Made by a program: the position numbers and the translations under genes
Notes under the pieces: generated by a model
What the model saw: the letters and a program-made list of their open reading frames with translations, nothing else
Databases searched by the model: none
Told to the model about the DNA's origin: nothing
Assembly: GCA_011526565.1 (NCBI GenBank)
Contig: WYBL01000081.1
Coordinates: 99,232-163,231, forward strand
Reading direction: 5' to 3'
DNA length: 64,000 nt
Origin: Acidobacteriota bacterium
Lineage (GTDB): Bacteria > Acidobacteriota > Vicinamibacteria > Fen-336
Shown here: positions 47,685-56,460 of the stretch, in pieces
How the letters are laid out: each line of letters starts with the position of its first letter
Position numbering within the stretch: position 1 is the first letter of the stretch

Positions 47685-48869
47685 GTGGCCAAGCAGACGA
47701 TCCGCGACCTCGCGGACGTGAAGGGCGTCCGTGTGTTCTGCCGCGTCGACTTCAACGTGCCGGTCGACGGCGGCGTCATCTCCGACGACACCCGCATCCG
47801 CGCCGCCGTGCCCACGCTCCAGCACCTGCTCGAGCGCGGCGCGCGGCTGATCCTCGCCTCGCACCTGGGCCGGCCCAAGAAGGGGCCGGCGCCCGAGTTC
47901 TCGTTGAAGCCGTGCGCGCTGCGGCTGCAGGCGCTGCTCGGGCGCGAAGTGGTGATGGCGCCCGACTGCGTGGGCGACGAGGTGAAGAAGCTCTCGGCGG
48001 CGCTGCCCGAGGGCGGCGTGCTGCTGCTCGAGAACGTGCGCTTCCACCCCGAAGAAGAGAAGAACGTCCCCGAGTTCGCCGCCCGGCTGATCGCGGACAC
48101 CGGCGCCACGGTCTTCGTCAACGACGCGTTCGGCACCGCCCACCGCGCCCACGCCTCGACCGAGGGCGTGTCGAAGCACGTGGCCAAGTCGGTCGCCGGC
48201 CTCTTGATGGAGAAGGAGGTCCGCTACCTCGGCATGGCGCTCGAGGCGCCGGAGCGGCCGTTCGTCGCCGTGCTCGGCGGCGCCAAGGTCTCGGACAAGA
48301 TCCAGGTCATCGAGTCGCTGCTGCCGCGGGTCGACGCGCTGCTGGTGGGCGGCGGCATGGCCTACACCTTCTTCCGCGCCCAGGGCCTCGCCACGGCGAA
48401 GAGCCTGGTCGAGGAGGACAAGGTCGAACTGGCGAAGCAGTTGCTCGCCCGCGCGGAGGGCAAGCTGATCCTGCCCACCGATCACGTCGTCGCCGCCGCG
48501 TTCAAGGCCGACGCCGAGACGAAGACGCTGCCCGTGTCCGAGATCCCCGACGGCTGGATGGGCCTCGACATCGGCCCGCAGACGGCCGCGGCGTTCGCAG
48601 CGCGGGCGGCGGGCGCGAAGATCGTGCTCTGGAACGGGCCGATGGGCGTGTTCGAGATGGCGCCGTTCGCGCAGGGCACGCTGGCGATGGCGAAGGCGCT
48701 GGCGGACAGCTCCGGCACCTCGATCGTCGGCGGCGGCGACAGCGTCGCGGCGGTCACCCAAATGGGCCTGGCGGCGAAGATCGACCACGTCTCGACGGGC
48801 GGCGGCGCCTCGCTCGAGTTCCTCGGCGGCGACGTGCTGCCCGGCGTCGCCTGTCTCGCGGAAGCCTGA
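47685..48869 (+). CDS. pgk: Phosphoglycerate kinase
   Basis: 394 residues from GTG with GGAGG upstream (47675-47679). Typical motifs: VFCRVDFNVPVDGG, SHLGRPKKGP, LLLENVRFHPEEEKN, VNDAFGTAHRAHAS, FVAVLGGAKVSDKI and GGGDSVAAV, GGGASLEFLGG at the ATP site. The enzyme forms ATP and 3-phosphoglycerate from the product of the preceding gene. The frame is open for 28 more codons upstream but these lie inside gap and have no match to the family. Confidence 0.97.
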   Translation: MAKQTIRDLADVKGVRVFCRVDFNVPVDGGVISDDTRIRAAVPTLQHLLERGARLILASHLGRPKKGPAPEFSLKPCALRLQALLGREVVMAPDCVGDEVKKLSAALPEGGVLLLENVRFHPEEEKNVPEFAARLIADTGATVFVNDAFGTAHRAHASTEGVSKHVAKSVAGLLMEKEVRYLGMALEAPERPFVAVLGGAKVSDKIQVIESLLPRVDALLVGGGMAYTFFRAQGLATAKSLVEEDKVELAKQLLARAEGKLILPTDHVVAAAFKADAETKTLPVSEIPDGWMGLDIGPQTAAAFAARAAGAKIVLWNGPMGVFEMAPFAQGTLAMAKALADSSGTSIVGGGDSVAAVTQMGLAAKIDHVSTGGGASLEFLGGDVLPGVACLAEA

Positions 48870-48876
48870 GGCCCCC

Positions 48877-49635
48877 ATGCGCAAGGTGCTGATCGCCGGC
48901 AACTGGAAGATGCACAAGACGACGGCCGAGGCCGAGGCGCTGGCGACGGCCATCCGCGACTCGATCACGGCGTCCTCCGTCCCCGCCGAGGTCGTCGTCG
49001 CGCCGCCGTTCACGGCGCTCGACCGCGTGTCGCGCGTCGTGAAGGGCTCGCCCGTCGCGCTGGCCGGGCAGACGATGCACGCCGAGGACAAGGGCGCCTT
49101 CACCGGCGAGATCTCGCCCGCGATGCTCCTGGACCTCGGCTGCACCCACGTGATCCTCGGCCACTCCGAGCGCCGGCAGCTCTTCGGCGAGACCGACGAG
49201 GGCGTGATGAAGAAGGCGCGGGTCGCGATCGACCGCGGCCTCGTGCCGATCCTGTGCATCGGCGAGACGCTGGACGAGCGCGAGGCCGGGCGCACCTTCG
49301 ACGTCGTCGGCCGCCAGCTCGAGGCTGCGCTGCGGCGGCTGACCCCGGACGAGGCCGCGGGCGCGGTGATCGCCTACGAGCCGGTGTGGGCGATCGGCAC
49401 CGGCCGCACGGCAACGCCGGAGCAGGCGCAGGAGGTCCACACCTTCATCCGCCGCGAGATCGCGCGCTCGCACGGCGACGCGGTGGCGGGCGCGATCCGC
49501 ATCCTCTACGGAGGCAGCGTCAAGCCGGACAACGCCGCGGCGCTGCTGGCCCAGGCGGACGTCGACGGCGCCCTGGTCGGCGGCGCCTGCCTCGAGGCCG
49601 ACTCGTTCCTGAAGATCGTCCGCGCCGGCGCCTGA
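48877..49635 (+). CDS. tpiA: Triosephosphate isomerase
   Basis: 252 residues, 7 bases after pgk. It has AGNWKMHKT (Lys of the substrate site), VILGHSERR (electrophile His), AYEPVWAIGTG (catalytic Glu) and YGGSVKPDN (phosphate gripper). It interconverts dihydroxyacetone phosphate and glyceraldehyde-3-phosphate, completing the cluster. No terminator is visible before the next gene, which begins 17 bases on. Confidence 0.97.
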   Translation: MRKVLIAGNWKMHKTTAEAEALATAIRDSITASSVPAEVVVAPPFTALDRVSRVVKGSPVALAGQTMHAEDKGAFTGEISPAMLLDLGCTHVILGHSERRQLFGETDEGVMKKARVAIDRGLVPILCIGETLDEREAGRTFDVVGRQLEAALRRLTPDEAAGAVIAYEPVWAIGTGRTATPEQAQEVHTFIRREIARSHGDAVAGAIRILYGGSVKPDNAAALLAQADVDGALVGGACLEADSFLKIVRAGA

Positions 49636-49651
49636 GCGGGGCCCCCCTGGG

Positions 49652-50794
49652 TTGAACCCGCGCGCGCTGCTCGCCGGCGGCGGCATCGGCGGGCTGACGG
49701 CCGCCCTTGCGCTGCGCCGCGCCGGCTTCGAGGTGCGCGTGCTCGAGCGCGCGCCCGCCCTGCAGGCCGTGGGGGCGGGCCTGACCGTGCAGCCCAACGC
49801 GGTCCTCGCGCTCCGCACCCTCGATGCCCGGCTGGCCGATGCAGTCGTCGCCGCCGGGCACGTGCCGCCGGCGCTGCGCGTCCTCGACCCGGCCGGGCGG
49901 CCGATCTCCAAGGTCGACGCCACGGCTCTCTACCGAGAGGTCGGCGCTCCGGGGGTCGCGCTGCATCGCGCTCGCCTTCACGAACTGCTGCTGCAGGCGC
50001 TGGGGAGTGGCCATGTCGAGACGGGGGCGGAGGTGGCCGGGTTCGAGTTGCGAGGCGACCGCGTCGCCGTGCGCCTGTCGAACGGCGCGGAACTCGACGC
50101 GGACGTGGTCGTCGGCGCCGACGGCTTGCGCTCGACGCTCCGCGGCCAGTTGCTGCACGACGGGCCGCCGCGCTACGCGGGTTACACGTCGTGGCGCGGC
50201 GTGGCCGAGGGCCTCGACGGCCTGGACACGACCGAGACGTGGGGCCCGGGCTGCCGCTTCGGGGTGGTGCCGATCGGCGCGCGCCGGGTCTACTGGTTCG
50301 CCACGGCCAACGCGCCGGCGGGCGAGACCGAGTCCGCCGTCGACACCCCGGCCCGCCTCGACCGCCTCTTCGGGCGCTGGCACGCGCCGATCCCCGAGCT
50401 GCTGGCGGCGACCCCCGACGGGGCGATCCTGCGCACGGACATCGCCGACAGGCCGCCGGCCCGCGTCTGGGGCCAGGGGCGCTTCACGCTGCTGGGCGAC
50501 GCCGCCCACCCGATGACGCCCAACCTCGGCCAGGGGGCGTGCCAGGCGATCGAAGACGCGGTCGTGCTCGGCCGCTGCCTGGCGGCGCGCGAGGGCGGCC
50601 TCGAGGCGGCGCTGCGCCGGTACGAGGGGCTGCGGCAGCCACGCTCCGCGGCCGTCACCGTCGCCGCCCGCCGCCTCGGCGCGCTCGGCCAGCTCGAGAA
50701 CGCCCTCCTGCGCGGGTTGCGCGACACGCTGCTGCGGGCGGCGCCGCAATCGGCGCAGGAGCGACAGGTCGCACGGCTCTGGCGCTTCGCCTGA
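49652..50794 (+). CDS. FAD-dependent aromatic-ring-type monooxygenase
   Basis: 380 residues from a TTG start. The FAD-binding GxGxxG strand is ALLAGGGIGGLTAALALRR, the DG motif is VVGADGLRSTLRG, and the second FAD motif is LLGDAAHPMTPNLGQGACQAIEDA. This is the PHBH/salicylate hydroxylase type, using NAD(P)H and O2 to hydroxylate a small molecule. Substrate unknown, possibly urate- or ubiquinone-like. Position after tpiA may reflect read-through rather than a link to glycolysis. Confidence 0.88.
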   Translation: MNPRALLAGGGIGGLTAALALRRAGFEVRVLERAPALQAVGAGLTVQPNAVLALRTLDARLADAVVAAGHVPPALRVLDPAGRPISKVDATALYREVGAPGVALHRARLHELLLQALGSGHVETGAEVAGFELRGDRVAVRLSNGAELDADVVVGADGLRSTLRGQLLHDGPPRYAGYTSWRGVAEGLDGLDTTETWGPGCRFGVVPIGARRVYWFATANAPAGETESAVDTPARLDRLFGRWHAPIPELLAATPDGAILRTDIADRPPARVWGQGRFTLLGDAAHPMTPNLGQGACQAIEDAVVLGRCLAAREGGLEAALRRYEGLRQPRSAAVTVAARRLGALGQLENALLRGLRDTLLRAAPQSAQERQVARLWRFA

Positions 50795-50802
50795 GGGCCC
50801 CC

Positions 50803-50818
50803 GCGCCGCCCCCGGCGC
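50803..50818. terminator. Short GC hairpin between convergent genes
   Basis: GCGCCG (50803-50808), CCCC loop, CGGCGC (50813-50818). It lies between two converging stop codons (monooxygenase and TerB-like). No U-run follows on either side, so the terminator call is weak. Confidence 0.25.
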
Positions 50819-50825
50819 TCGGCGC

Positions 50826-51290
50826 TCAGCCCCGCGCGCGCTCGCGGGCGCGGATCTTGGCGTCGATGAACTCGGGGTGGGTGACGTGGAGCAGGCCCGC
50901 CACCTGGCGGAGGATGTGCTCCTCGAGCGGGTCCTTGACGCCGTCGGCGAAAGCCACCAGCCACAGCAGTTCCACGAGGCGCTTCTTCTGCTCCGCCGGG
51001 AACGCGCGGTCGACGAGGGCCGTGAACTCGTAGAGCGAGACGGCCCCGCGCGACTGCTGCTCGGCGAGGCCGACCAGCTCATCGACCGCCGCGGCGTCGA
51101 GGTCGAAGGTGCTCTGCAGCGCGGCCTTCATCACCGTGCGCTCGGCCTCCTCCACCTTGCCGTCCGCGCGCACGACCTCGAACAGCAGCGCTCCTGCCGC
51201 CAGGCGCAGCGCCTGCTCCCGGTCCTCCGGCGCGACCTCGGCCGCCGGAGCCAGCGCCGACCGGAAGAACTCCTTCAATGCGTCGATCAC
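50826..51290 (-). CDS. TerB-family (tellurite resistance TerB-like) protein
   Basis: 154 residues, mostly helical. The pattern LAAGALLFEVVRADGKVEEAERTVM followed by LWLVAFADGVKDPLEEHILRQVAGLL shows the two acidic metal-binding motifs (ADGKV.E.E and ADG...EE) of TerB/DUF533-like helical bundles. Bacterial relatives bind calcium or other cations and sit near membranes. Single copies outside ter operons are common and not proof of tellurite resistance. It is divergent from the TPR gene. Confidence 0.85.
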   Translation of the reverse strand: MIDALKEFFRSALAPAAEVAPEDREQALRLAAGALLFEVVRADGKVEEAERTVMKAALQSTFDLDAAAVDELVGLAEQQSRGAVSLYEFTALVDRAFPAEQKKRLVELLWLVAFADGVKDPLEEHILRQVAGLLHVTHPEFIDAKIRARERARG

Positions 51291-51445
51291 TGGCCGAGAT
51301 TAGCGCAGCGGGCCGCGCGAGCGGACCCGACGAGGCGGCAACGCCGGTCGCGGGGCTTGACGCGCGGTTCGCTTCGTACTACCACAGCACCGGAGGTCGC
51401 CTTCTTGACCCGCCAGCGCCGGCAGCGGACGAAGCCTCGTCGCCC

Positions 51446-52327
51446 GTGAGGACCGCAGCGACCTCCGCCGTCGTCGCGGTTACCCTGCTGGGGGGTGCTG
51501 CCGCCGGTGGCGACCGGACCGCCTCGTGGACGGGCGTCGCGGATCGGGTCCGGCGCCTGGAGTGCGCGTACCACGCGAGTCGCGGCCATCGACGGGCCGC
51601 GAACGGGGACCTGCGCGGCGCGATCCAGGCCTACTCGGCGGCCATCGCGCTCGACCCCGGCTCACCGGAGCTCCACCTTCGGCTCGGCTTCGCCTTCGAG
51701 CGGTGGAGCGAGTGGTGGCGGCCAGGCGACCCGGGGCGCGAGGAGGCGCAGCGAGGGGCCGTCGCCAGCTACCGGCTGGCCGCGACGCGTTCGCCCGCGT
51801 TGCGCGACCTGGCGACCGCGCGACTGGCCCGGCTGCACGCGCCGGGCGCGCTGGGCGAGCGCGGCCTGCTGGAGGGCGACCTGGCGCTGCTTTTCGCCAG
51901 CGGTGCTGCGTCCCCCGACGAGACCCTGGCCCTCGCGCGGCTGCGCGAGGACGCTGGCCGCACCGGCGAGGCGGAGGCCGCGCTGCTGGCGGCAAGGAAC
52001 GCCTGGCCCGAATCGGCAGCGGTCCATCACGAGCTGGCCCGCTTCTATCGCCGGCACGAGCGCCTCGCGGCGTGCGGCGCGGCCCTGCGACAGCGCCTCG
52101 CGAAGGCGCCCGACGACCCGGACGCCCTGCTCGCTTCGGTCGAAGTGGCCTACTACCAGGCGCGTCGCGGCCTGGGGCTCGGGGCCGAGGCCCGGCGCGC
52201 CCTGATCCAGCTCGGCCTGCGCAGCGCAGGCCGGCTGCTCCGCGCCGAACCGAACCATGCCGCGGCCACCCAGTACCAGGCGCTGCTGTTGCAGTTGAGA
52301 CGAGAGTCTTCCGAGGCTTCCGAATGA
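51446..52327 (+). CDS. Exported TPR-repeat protein
   Basis: 293 residues from GTG 51446, chosen because it yields a clean signal peptide (residues 1-20, TSAVVAVTLLGGAAAGG). The longer frame from 51278 overlaps the divergent gene. The mature part has helical pairs of TPR type (GDLRGAIQAYSAAIALDPGS, LHLRLGFAFERW, VHHELARFYRRHERLAACG). It would act as a scaffold in the periplasm. Its stop overlaps the start of the lytic transglycosylase by 4 bases, suggesting a shared role in cell wall handling. Confidence 0.7.
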   Translation: MRTAATSAVVAVTLLGGAAAGGDRTASWTGVADRVRRLECAYHASRGHRRAANGDLRGAIQAYSAAIALDPGSPELHLRLGFAFERWSEWWRPGDPGREEAQRGAVASYRLAATRSPALRDLATARLARLHAPGALGERGLLEGDLALLFASGAASPDETLALARLREDAGRTGEAEAALLAARNAWPESAAVHHELARFYRRHERLAACGAALRQRLAKAPDDPDALLASVEVAYYQARRGLGLGAEARRALIQLGLRSAGRLLRAEPNHAAATQYQALLLQLRRESSEASE

Positions 52328-53364
52328 GCCTGCCCGCGGCAGCCGGGGCCGAGCCGGCGCAGAACGGCGCGCAGAGCGGGCGCGGGCTGGTCCGGGCCGC
52401 GGGGCGGGCTCTTGCCGCCGCGCTGCTCGCGGTCGTGTGCGTGGGGGCGTGGGGCGCCGCCCTGCTTCCGCTCGCCGAGCACGCGGTGATCACGTCGCCG
52501 CCGGACGTGCCGCGGCCGGTCGCTCCGATCTTCCCCCTCTTGCGTGACGCTCGACCGGTCCGGCTCACGGTCACCGAGGCGTGGCGGAAGCTGCCCCTCG
52601 AGGTGGAGGCCGACGACGTGCGCCGGGATCCCACGCTGTGGAACCGGATGAACTTCGACGACTGGGACCGGGTGCCTCAGCCCCTTCGCGGAGAGGGGCT
52701 CGACCGGCTGGTGGCCCGCTACGCTCGCGCCGTCTCGGGGCCCGAGGTGTGGCAGGCGATGACTCCGGAGGCCTGGGACGTGGTGCCCCAGCCCGTGCGC
52801 GCGATGGCATTCCTGCGGATCGCAGAGTACTGGGCCGGCCAGCGGGAAGTGGGCACGGCCTGGGGCCTCGATCCACGAGAGGCGGGCGACACGCTGGCTG
52901 CCCTCGTGATGGTCGAATCGTGGTTCGAGCACCGCGCCGCCACCGTCGACGTCAACGGCAACCGCGACCTGGGCCTGGCCCAGGCCTCCGACTAGTGCAG
53001 GGACCGGCTCGCTGCGCTGCACCGACAGGGCCGGCTGGACTTCAGCCTCGCCGAAGCCGACTACTTCGATCCGTGGTTCGCCATCCTGGCCGGAGCGGCG
53101 TGGCTGGACCTGATGATCGACGAGGCGCGGGGCGACCTGGATCTCGCGGTTCGCGCCTACCGCAAGGGCATCGGCGCCGCCCGCCGCGGAGAGGCCGCCG
53201 ACTACGCGGAGAACGTCGTGCGCAAGAAGGACCGGTTCGTGCGGAACCGCGGCGCGCCGCCGGCCTGGGACGCGCTGTCGCGGCGACTGCGTCAGGTTCC
53301 CGCGTCGCGGGGCGCGGCGGCGGATGACGGTCGAGCGCTGCCGGACGAGGGGAGGGCCCGTTGA
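52324..53364 (+). pseudogene. Lytic transglycosylase (SLT-type) interrupted by one in-frame TAG
   Basis: The frame runs 223 codons, hits TAG at 52993-52995, and continues for 122 more codons in the same frame to the TGA at 53362-53364. Before the stop are a membrane/signal helix (residues about 24-50) and LVMVESWFEHRAATVDVNGN, where Glu is the catalytic acid, then RDLGLAQASD. After it come CRDRLAALHRQGRLDFS, DYFDPWFAILAGAAWLDLM and ARGDLDLAVRAYRKGIGAAR, which complete a typical SLT domain. A single C-to-G change of a Tyr codon (TAC) would explain it. Either this is a recent loss, a sequence error, or read-through. Upstream and downstream genes overlap it by 4 bases, as in an intact operon. 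Confidence 0.8.
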
Positions 53365-53837
53365 AGAAGCTGCTGGGGCTGCTGGTCGTGCTGTCGATCG
53401 GGGCAGCGTTCGGCTACGGGCGATGGCCGGAGCGCGAGCTCCGATTGACGCGGGAAGGCGAGAACGCGCTGCTCCGACTCCGTCTCGAGGAGGCCGAAAC
53501 CACGGTGCGCATGTGCGCCCTGCTGGGCCAGGCGCAGGACCTCGCCGAGGCCGTCTCGCGAGGCAGCCACGCCGAGGCGGAAGGGCTTGCCACCCGGTTC
53601 TTCGACGCCGCGCGCGCCGAGTCGAATCGGAACCCTCGGCCGGGCTTCAAGGAGGCCCTGGAGGCCGTGAACCGTTCGCGCGACGGGGTCACGGCCGCCC
53701 TGGCCCGGGCCGACCGCAAGGCACTTGCCGAGATCCACCGGGCGCAGAACCGACTCAGGGCCGCGTTGGGACAGGGGCGCCCCGAACCGTCCCGCATGCG
53801 GCTCCCGGCGCCGGAGGCCGGGCCTGCGGTGCCCTGA
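53361..53837 (+). CDS. Single-pass exported hypothetical protein
   Basis: 158 residues from TTG overlapping the stop of the transglycosylase frame. A hydrophobic N-terminal segment (residues 3-20) is followed by a long charged helical region (about 25-135) rich in Ala, Arg and Glu, likely coiled or helical-bundle in the periplasm, and a Pro-rich end. No known domain. As third gene of the TPR-transglycosylase set it may assist cell wall trimming. That link rests on position only. Confidence 0.6.
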   Translation: MKKLLGLLVVLSIGAAFGYGRWPERELRLTREGENALLRLRLEEAETTVRMCALLGQAQDLAEAVSRGSHAEAEGLATRFFDAARAESNRNPRPGFKEALEAVNRSRDGVTAALARADRKALAEIHRAQNRLRAALGQGRPEPSRMRLPAPEAGPAVP

Positions 53838-53852
53838 TGGCTCCCCGTCTCA

Positions 53853-53872
53853 GGTGTCCGGTCGCGGACACC
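53853..53872 (+). terminator. Perfect hairpin after the transglycosylase operon
   Basis: GGTGTCCG (53853-53860), GTCG loop, CGGACACC (53865-53872). The 8-base stem is perfect but no T-run follows, so it may be a weak or Rho-assisted end. The remaining bases up to the ADOP start at 53986 show no clear promoter. Confidence 0.4.
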
Positions 53873-53985
53873 GCGATCTCGCCCGCGGACCGGTCCGTCC
53901 CCGCGCTGGCGCCCCCAAGTCGTTGAAGCTGCGGGTGTCGGCACCTCGCCAGCGCACGGCACGGAGGTTGTAGTGAAGTGCCTGT

Positions 53986-56406
53986 ATGCTGGAGTCGATC
54001 GCCTCCAACCTGCGTCACGCCGTGCGCGGCCTGCTGCGCCGGCCCGGGTACTCGCTGGCCGTGCTGCTGAGCCTCGGCTTCGGGCTCGGGGCGGTGACCG
54101 CCACCTTCTCATTCGTCAACGCGCTCTTGCTGCGGCCCGAGCTGGTCGGCCCGCGCACCGAGCGGCTGCGGCTCGTCTACGCCACGCACCCGACGCTGCC
54201 GCACGACCCGGAGGACAACGAGGTCTCGGCCCCCGACCTGGCCGAGTTGCGCACGCTGGAGGCGTTCGAGGGCGTCGCCGGCCTGGTCGAGCGCAACTTC
54301 GTGCTCGCGACCGACGACCAGACCGACCGCGTGCTCGGCGCGTCGGTGTCGCCCGGGCTGTTCACGCTGCTCGGCGTGCGGCCGGCGCTCGGCCGCGATT
54401 TCCGCGAGGACGAAGGCGCCACCTTCGGCTTCGAGCCGGTGGCGATCCTGTCGCACGCGCTGTGGGAGCGCCGTTACGCCGCCGACCCCGGCCTCGTCGG
54501 CCGCGCGATCCGCGTCAACGGGCGCGAGCTGGTGGTCGTCGGCATCCTGCCGCGCGGCTTCCGCTTCCCGGAACGCCAGGACCTCTACGTGCCGTGGCGG
54601 GCGACGGCCGACGACACCCGCGAGCGCCGCTTCCTGAACGCCTTCGCCCTGCTGCGCGAGGGCCGCGGCGACGACGCGGCGCAGGCCCAGCTCCAGGCGC
54701 TCGCGGCGCGGCTGCAGGCCGAGCACCCCGACTCCCACCGCCAGTGGGGCTTCGCGAGCCAGAGCGTGCGCGAGCTGCTCGTCGGCGACGCCACCCTGAT
54801 GATCTCGATGCTGCTCGGCGCCGCGCTGTTCGTGCTGGCGATCGTGTGCGCGAACGTCGCCAACCTGCAGCTCGCGCGCGGTGCCGGCCGCGAGCGCGAG
54901 CTGGCCGTGCGCGCCGCGGTCGGCGCGGGACGCGGGCACCTCGTGCGCCACGCGCTGGCCGAGGCGCTGCTGCTCGCGCTGGCCGGCGGCGCGCTCGGGC
55001 TGGCGCTCGCCCAGGCCTGGATCGGCGCGTGGCTGTCGGCCGTGCCGGAGGAGATGCCGTCGTGGCTGAACCTCGGGCTCGACGCGCGGGTGGTCGCCTT
55101 CGCCACCGCCGTCGCGGTCGTCTCCGGTCTCGCCTTCGGGCTGGTTCCCGCGCTCAAGGCCTCGCGCGTCGACGTCGTCGAGTCGCTCAAGGCCGGCGCG
55201 CGGGAGAGCGGAAGCCGCGGCGAGTCGCTGTTCCAGCGCGGGCTGGTCGCGGGCCAGGTGGCACTCGGCGTGGCGCTGGTCGCCGGCGCGTCGCTGCTGA
55301 GCCAGAGCCTCGCCCACCTGCACGAGGCAGACGCCGGCTTCGACGAGACACCGATGCTCTCGCTGCGCACGTACCTGTCGGGCGACGCGTACGACGCGCC
55401 GGCCGCGCGAGCGGCCTTCTTCCGCCGCGCCGCACAGGCGGTGGCCGCGGTGCCCGGCGTCGAGGCCGCGGCCTTCACCGGCGCGATCCCCGCCGACGAC
55501 GGCGGCGCTTCCGGGCGGCTGCTGCCCGAGGGCGGCGTGTCGCCCGCCGACGAGCTGGGCGTCGGCATCGTGCCGGTCCAGCCCGGCCTCTTCCGCACCC
55601 TGGGCACCGCGCCCCTCGCCGGCCGCGACTTCGACGCGAGCGAAGACGCGCCCGACGCGCGGCCCGTCGCGCTCGTCAACCCCGCGCTCGCGAAGCGGCT
55701 GTTCCCGCGCGGGTTCGAGGGCCGCCAGCTCGGCCTCGTCTCCGACGGCGCCGTGCGCCACTTCGACGTGATCGGCGTCGCGCCCGAGCTGCAGTACGAG
55801 GAGTTCGGCGAGGAGACCGAGCAGTCGGCGCTCGTCGTCTACGTGCCGTACGCGCGGATGGGGTGGCGCTCGATGGCGCTCCTGGTGCGCGCCGCGGGCG
55901 ACCCCGGCGCGGTCGCGGACGGCGTGCGCGCGGCCCTCGCGCGCGAGGAGCCCGGCCTCGCCGCCTACCAGGCGATGACGATGCGCGAGCGCCGTGCGCT
56001 GACGACGTGGGAGCAGCGTTTCGTCGCCGGCACCCTCGGCCGCTTTTCGCTGGCCGCGCTGCTGCTGGCGGCACTCGGCGCCTGGGGCGTGATGGCGTAC
56101 GCGGTCAGCCGCCGCACCCGCGAGATCGGCGTGCGGCTGGCCCTCGGAGCCCGCCCGCGCGACGTGATGCGCGAGATCGGCGGCGAGGGCCTGCGCCTGG
56201 CGGCGATCGGCGCGGGCGCCGGCCTGCTGCTGGCGGCCGGCGTCGGCCGCGCTCTCTCGGGTGCGCTGTACCGCATCAGCGCGGCCGACCCCGCGATCTA
56301 CGGGGGCGCGGCGCTGGCGCTGGTCGCGGCCGTCGGCTTCGCCTGCCTCGGCCCCGCCCGCCGCGCCGCCTCGGTCGACCCGATGAGCGCCCTGCGCAGC
56401 GAGTAG
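53986..56406 (+). CDS. ADOP-family ABC transporter permease (MacB/FtsX-like), short N-terminus
   Basis: 806 residues. It begins LESIASNLRHAVRGLLRRPGYSLAVLL, directly at the first membrane helix, and so lacks the N-terminal extension found in the copy at 41596-44157. The rest has the ADOP layout: an extracytoplasmic domain with VLGASVSPGLFTLLGVRPALGRDF, helices near residues 270-390 (ANVANLQLARGAGRERELAVRAAVGAG), a second outer domain, and the final helix group with SRRTREIGVRLALGARP, ending ASVDPMSALRSE. No regulator, ATPase or periplasmic adaptor lies beside it. It is followed 54 bases later by a fused protease. Confidence 0.9.
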   Translation: MLESIASNLRHAVRGLLRRPGYSLAVLLSLGFGLGAVTATFSFVNALLLRPELVGPRTERLRLVYATHPTLPHDPEDNEVSAPDLAELRTLEAFEGVAGLVERNFVLATDDQTDRVLGASVSPGLFTLLGVRPALGRDFREDEGATFGFEPVAILSHALWERRYAADPGLVGRAIRVNGRELVVVGILPRGFRFPERQDLYVPWRATADDTRERRFLNAFALLREGRGDDAAQAQLQALAARLQAEHPDSHRQWGFASQSVRELLVGDATLMISMLLGAALFVLAIVCANVANLQLARGAGRERELAVRAAVGAGRGHLVRHALAEALLLALAGGALGLALAQAWIGAWLSAVPEEMPSWLNLGLDARVVAFATAVAVVSGLAFGLVPALKASRVDVVESLKAGARESGSRGESLFQRGLVAGQVALGVALVAGASLLSQSLAHLHEADAGFDETPMLSLRTYLSGDAYDAPAARAAFFRRAAQAVAAVPGVEAAAFTGAIPADDGGASGRLLPEGGVSPADELGVGIVPVQPGLFRTLGTAPLAGRDFDASEDAPDARPVALVNPALAKRLFPRGFEGRQLGLVSDGAVRHFDVIGVAPELQYEEFGEETEQSALVVYVPYARMGWRSMALLVRAAGDPGAVADGVRAALAREEPGLAAYQAMTMRERRALTTWEQRFVAGTLGRFSLAALLLAALGAWGVMAYAVSRRTREIGVRLALGARPRDVMREIGGEGLRLAAIGAGAGLLLAAGVGRALSGALYRISAADPAIYGGAALALVAAVGFACLGPARRAASVDPMSALRSE

Positions 56407-56460
56407 GTAGCATCCTCCGCGGCGGCAAGAGCTGGGCCGCCGCCTCGAAGGAGCTTCCCG

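Noticed and set aside
51357..51385. TTGACG followed by TACTAC as promoter of the TPR gene
   Set aside because: Spacing is only 14 bases, or 17 with a much poorer -10 box, so it is not convincing.
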